Positions 62,595 through 64,000 of a stretch of DNA of 64,000 nt are shown in pieces. The DNA is from Casimicrobiaceae bacterium. GTDB lineage: Bacteria > Pseudomonadota > Gammaproteobacteria > Burkholderiales > Casimicrobiaceae. The notes beneath the pieces were generated by a model. The model was not told the DNA's origin and did no database searches. It was given only the letters and a program-made list of their open reading frames with translations. Where the stretch lies: contig JAPKHK010000009.1 in NCBI GenBank assembly GCA_026646885.1, positions 119,002-183,001 of the forward strand, in the 5' to 3' direction. How positions within the stretch are numbered: position 1 is the stretch's first letter; each line of letters starts with the position of its first letter. A program made the position numbers and the translations under genes.

Positions 62595-63155
62595 TTGAGT
62601 TTTTTCGGGCGGTTGAAGAACATTTTCGGTGCACCTTCGGCAGAAGCGCCGGCGCGGGCCCCCGCGCGCCCAATTCAGCCCCAAGTGGCGAGCGTCCCGC
62701 CCGAGCGGCGAACCCGCAAGCGTATTGACGCGCGGGAAGGGACGCGAGTGCTGATCATTGACGATTCGATCACGATCGTCGCCGCCTTGAAGAAAATGCT
62801 GCAATCGGCGGGTTATAAGACCCTCGAAGCCGCAGATGCAGAAAAAGGCGTGGAAGTTGCCAAGCAGGAGATTCCGGACCTGATCTTTCTCGACATCATC
62901 CTTCCGGGCATGGATGGATTCGCGGCATTGCGCCAAATTCGTCGCGACCCCACGCTGCGTTTGGTGCCGGTCATCATGATTTCCGGGAACGAGCAGGCAA
63001 CTGAGCAGTTTTACGCCCAGCGGATCGGCGCCGACGATTTCATGAAGAAGCCCTTTTCTCGCTTCGAGGTATTCGCGCGCATCGAGCGCCTGCTCGATCC
63101 GAACCTCGTTCCTCGGCGACCGGGCCCGGGCGCGTCTCCGGCAGCCGGCGAATAG
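62595..63155 (+). CDS. Single-domain response regulator with basic/Pro-rich N-terminal extension
   Basis: A 186-residue protein: an N-terminal MSFFGRLKNIFG amphipathic helix that could touch membrane, a Pro/Ala/Arg-rich linker to about residue 48, then one receiver domain (DD in LIIDDSITIV, phospho-acceptor Asp in LIFLDIILPGMDGF, Lys in FMKKPFSRF). No output domain. It resembles PilG/PilH-like regulators. The start is TTG 62595, supported by GGAGG at 8 nt; upstream frame is shadow. Likely partner: the divergent globin-PAS kinase. Confidence 0.82.
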   Translation: MSFFGRLKNIFGAPSAEAPARAPARPIQPQVASVPPERRTRKRIDAREGTRVLIIDDSITIVAALKKMLQSAGYKTLEAADAEKGVEVAKQEIPDLIFLDIILPGMDGFAALRQIRRDPTLRLVPVIMISGNEQATEQFYAQRIGADDFMKKPFSRFEVFARIERLLDPNLVPRRPGPGASPAAGE

Positions 63156-63239
63156 CCCACCAATTGCTCGCTGCGACTCTCCTGGCGCTTGGGCGTTGGG
63201 CTGCGGCAAGATAGCACGAAGCGGCAAGTAGGGAGCTTG

Positions 63240-63268
63240 TTGACGCGGTTTAGGGAAACCTTCATAAT
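63240..63268 (+). promoter_or_regulatory. Sigma70 promoter of the tRNA-Tyr/Gly/Thr-tuf transcript
   Basis: TTGACG (63240-63245) and CATAAT (63263-63268) with 17-bp spacing, 14 bp before tRNA-Tyr. The following bases (TCGCCG) form a GC-rich discriminator, typical of stable-RNA promoters under stringent control. Confidence 0.85.
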
Positions 63269-63282
63269 TCGCCGTTTCAGTC

Positions 63283-63367
<85 letters not shown>

Positions 63368-63426
63368 GACAATTGCGCGAGGGGTCCGGTGGTTGGGGGC
63401 AAGCGTGGTGCGGGCTGTGAGCGAGC

Positions 63427-63500
63427 GCGGGTGTAGCTCAATGGTAGAGCAGAAGCCTTCCAAGCTTATGACGAGGGTTCGATTCCCTTCACCCGCTCCA
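63427..63500 (+). tRNA. tRNA-Gly (TCC)
   Basis: 74-nt tRNA with encoded CCA. Acceptor GCGGGTG/CACCCGC, D-arm GCTCAATGGTAGAGC, anticodon loop CTTCCAA (anticodon TCC), T-arm GGGTTCGATTCCC. Confidence 0.97.
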
Positions 63501-63601
63501 ATCGATTCTGCGGGAGTCTCTGGTTTAGCCGGTTTTTTGAGCTTGTGGCAGTTGGTGGATGGTGGGCGCGTCGCAGGAGCTTGCGGTGGCCAGTTGCAAA
63601 A

Positions 63602-63676
<75 letters not shown>

Positions 63677-63759
63677 GTCGTGCCGTGGACCGCCTGTCGC
63701 TGTACATGGCGGCGCTTTGAGGGTTGTAGGATCACACGCTAATCGTTGAGGACATCATC

Positions 63760-64000
63760 ATGGCAAAGGGTAAGTTTGAGCGGACCAAGCCGCACGTGAA
63801 CGTAGGGACGATTGGGCACGTTGACCATGGGAAGACGACGCTGACGGCGGCGATCACCACGGTGCTGTCGAAGAAGTTTGGCGGTGAAGCCAAGGCCTAC
63901 GACCAGATTGACAACGCGCCGGAAGAGAAGGCGCGGGGCATTACGATCAACACGGCACACGTTGAATACGAGACGGCCAACCGGCACTACGCGCACGTCG
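63760..64000 (+). CDS. tuf: Elongation factor Tu (cut by window edge)
   Basis: The first 80 codons of EF-Tu run off the right edge. They include the N-terminal [19 protein letters not shown], the P-loop [10 protein letters not shown] and the switch I region [10 protein letters not shown]-Tu carries aminoacyl-tRNA to the ribosome. ATG 63760 is preceded by TTGAGGA. The order tRNA-Tyr, tRNA-Gly, tRNA-Thr, tuf is the usual proteobacterial tufB transcript, in which secE/nusG and ribosomal-protein genes follow. Confidence 0.98.
   Translation, partial: MAKGKFERTKPHVNVGTIGHVDHGKTTLTAAITTVLSKKFGGEAKAYDQIDNAPEEKARGITINTAHVEYETANRHYAHV

Overview
The window reads as a chromosomal segment of a GC-rich betaproteobacterium, by gene content nearest to Rhodocyclales/Nitrosomonadales-type organisms. 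The evidence is a PhaM-type polyhydroxyalkanoate granule regulator, a BtuM-type vitamin B12 transporter behind a cobalamin riboswitch, a nap-type periplasmic reductase operon, a BCAM0308-family gene, aat-bpt, and the tRNA-Tyr/tRNA-Gly/tRNA-Thr/tuf arrangement at the right edge. Nothing identifies the species. No rRNA, intact insertion sequence, prophage or convincing CRISPR array is visible.

Layout. 1-2.05 kb: a PP0621-like small protein (cut by the edge), a FAD-linked 2-hydroxyacid dehydrogenase, and PhaM. 2.1-5.2 kb: cobalamin riboswitch followed by btuM-cobU-cobT-cobC, that is, B12/cobinamide uptake plus nucleotide-loop assembly, without cobS. 5.2-10.9 kb: an anaerobic module. An FNR/DNR-like box precedes a BCAM0308-family gene and a phosphoribosyltransferase that carries an in-frame TGA. 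A second FNR-like palindrome precedes napF-napA-napB-napC on the minus strand. This NapA keeps its [4Fe-4S] cysteines but has Gly where canonical NapA has its molybdenum-ligand cysteine, and there is no napD, napG or napH. 11.5-17.2 kb: a five-gene operon of two ABC-2 exporter pairs enclosing a lipoprotein alpha/beta hydrolase. 17.2-20.1 kb: alkylation repair (Ada-N/AraC/AlkA fusion, Ogt) and a frameshifted murI. 20.3-26 kb: a two-component system, an SPFH protein and an SH3-domain protein.

26-35.4 kb is the accessory region. A HicB-like gene and a 74-bp copy of its 3' end flank a visibly lower-GC segment with two secreted-protein genes, one of them preceded by a ten-G homopolymer that separates its best Shine-Dalgarno/ATG from the reading frame. 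It is followed by a LuxR-type regulator gene with two in-frame TAG codons, a 39-bp repeat pair, a caspase-like protein, and secreted proteins. The DUF5648-type domain occurs in three separate proteins between 26.7 and 45.3 kb, each time in a different architecture. 35.4-43 kb: three diguanylate cyclases, a membrane-embedded spermidine-synthase-like protein and an HDOD protein, a likely signalling cluster. 44-51 kb: DUF2442, a DUF5648-esterase fusion, a large indolepyruvate ferredoxin oxidoreductase, and a GH16 glycosidase. 51-55 kb: a MOSC protein and a 1103-residue Ala/Glu/Arg-rich coiled-coil protein with a C-terminal membrane anchor. 55.3-55.8 kb: a strongly structured non-coding stretch ending in a terminator, downstream of tRNA-Arg(CCT).

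56-64 kb is housekeeping: Uup-type ABC-F ATPase, aat-bpt (N-end rule leucyl transferases), a globin-PAS histidine kinase divergent from a response regulator, then the three-tRNA/tuf transcript.

Three genes (phosphoribosyltransferase, murI, LuxR regulator) are interrupted in this sequence. murI is normally essential, so assembly error must be excluded before these are treated as pseudogenes. GC statements are by eye, not computed.
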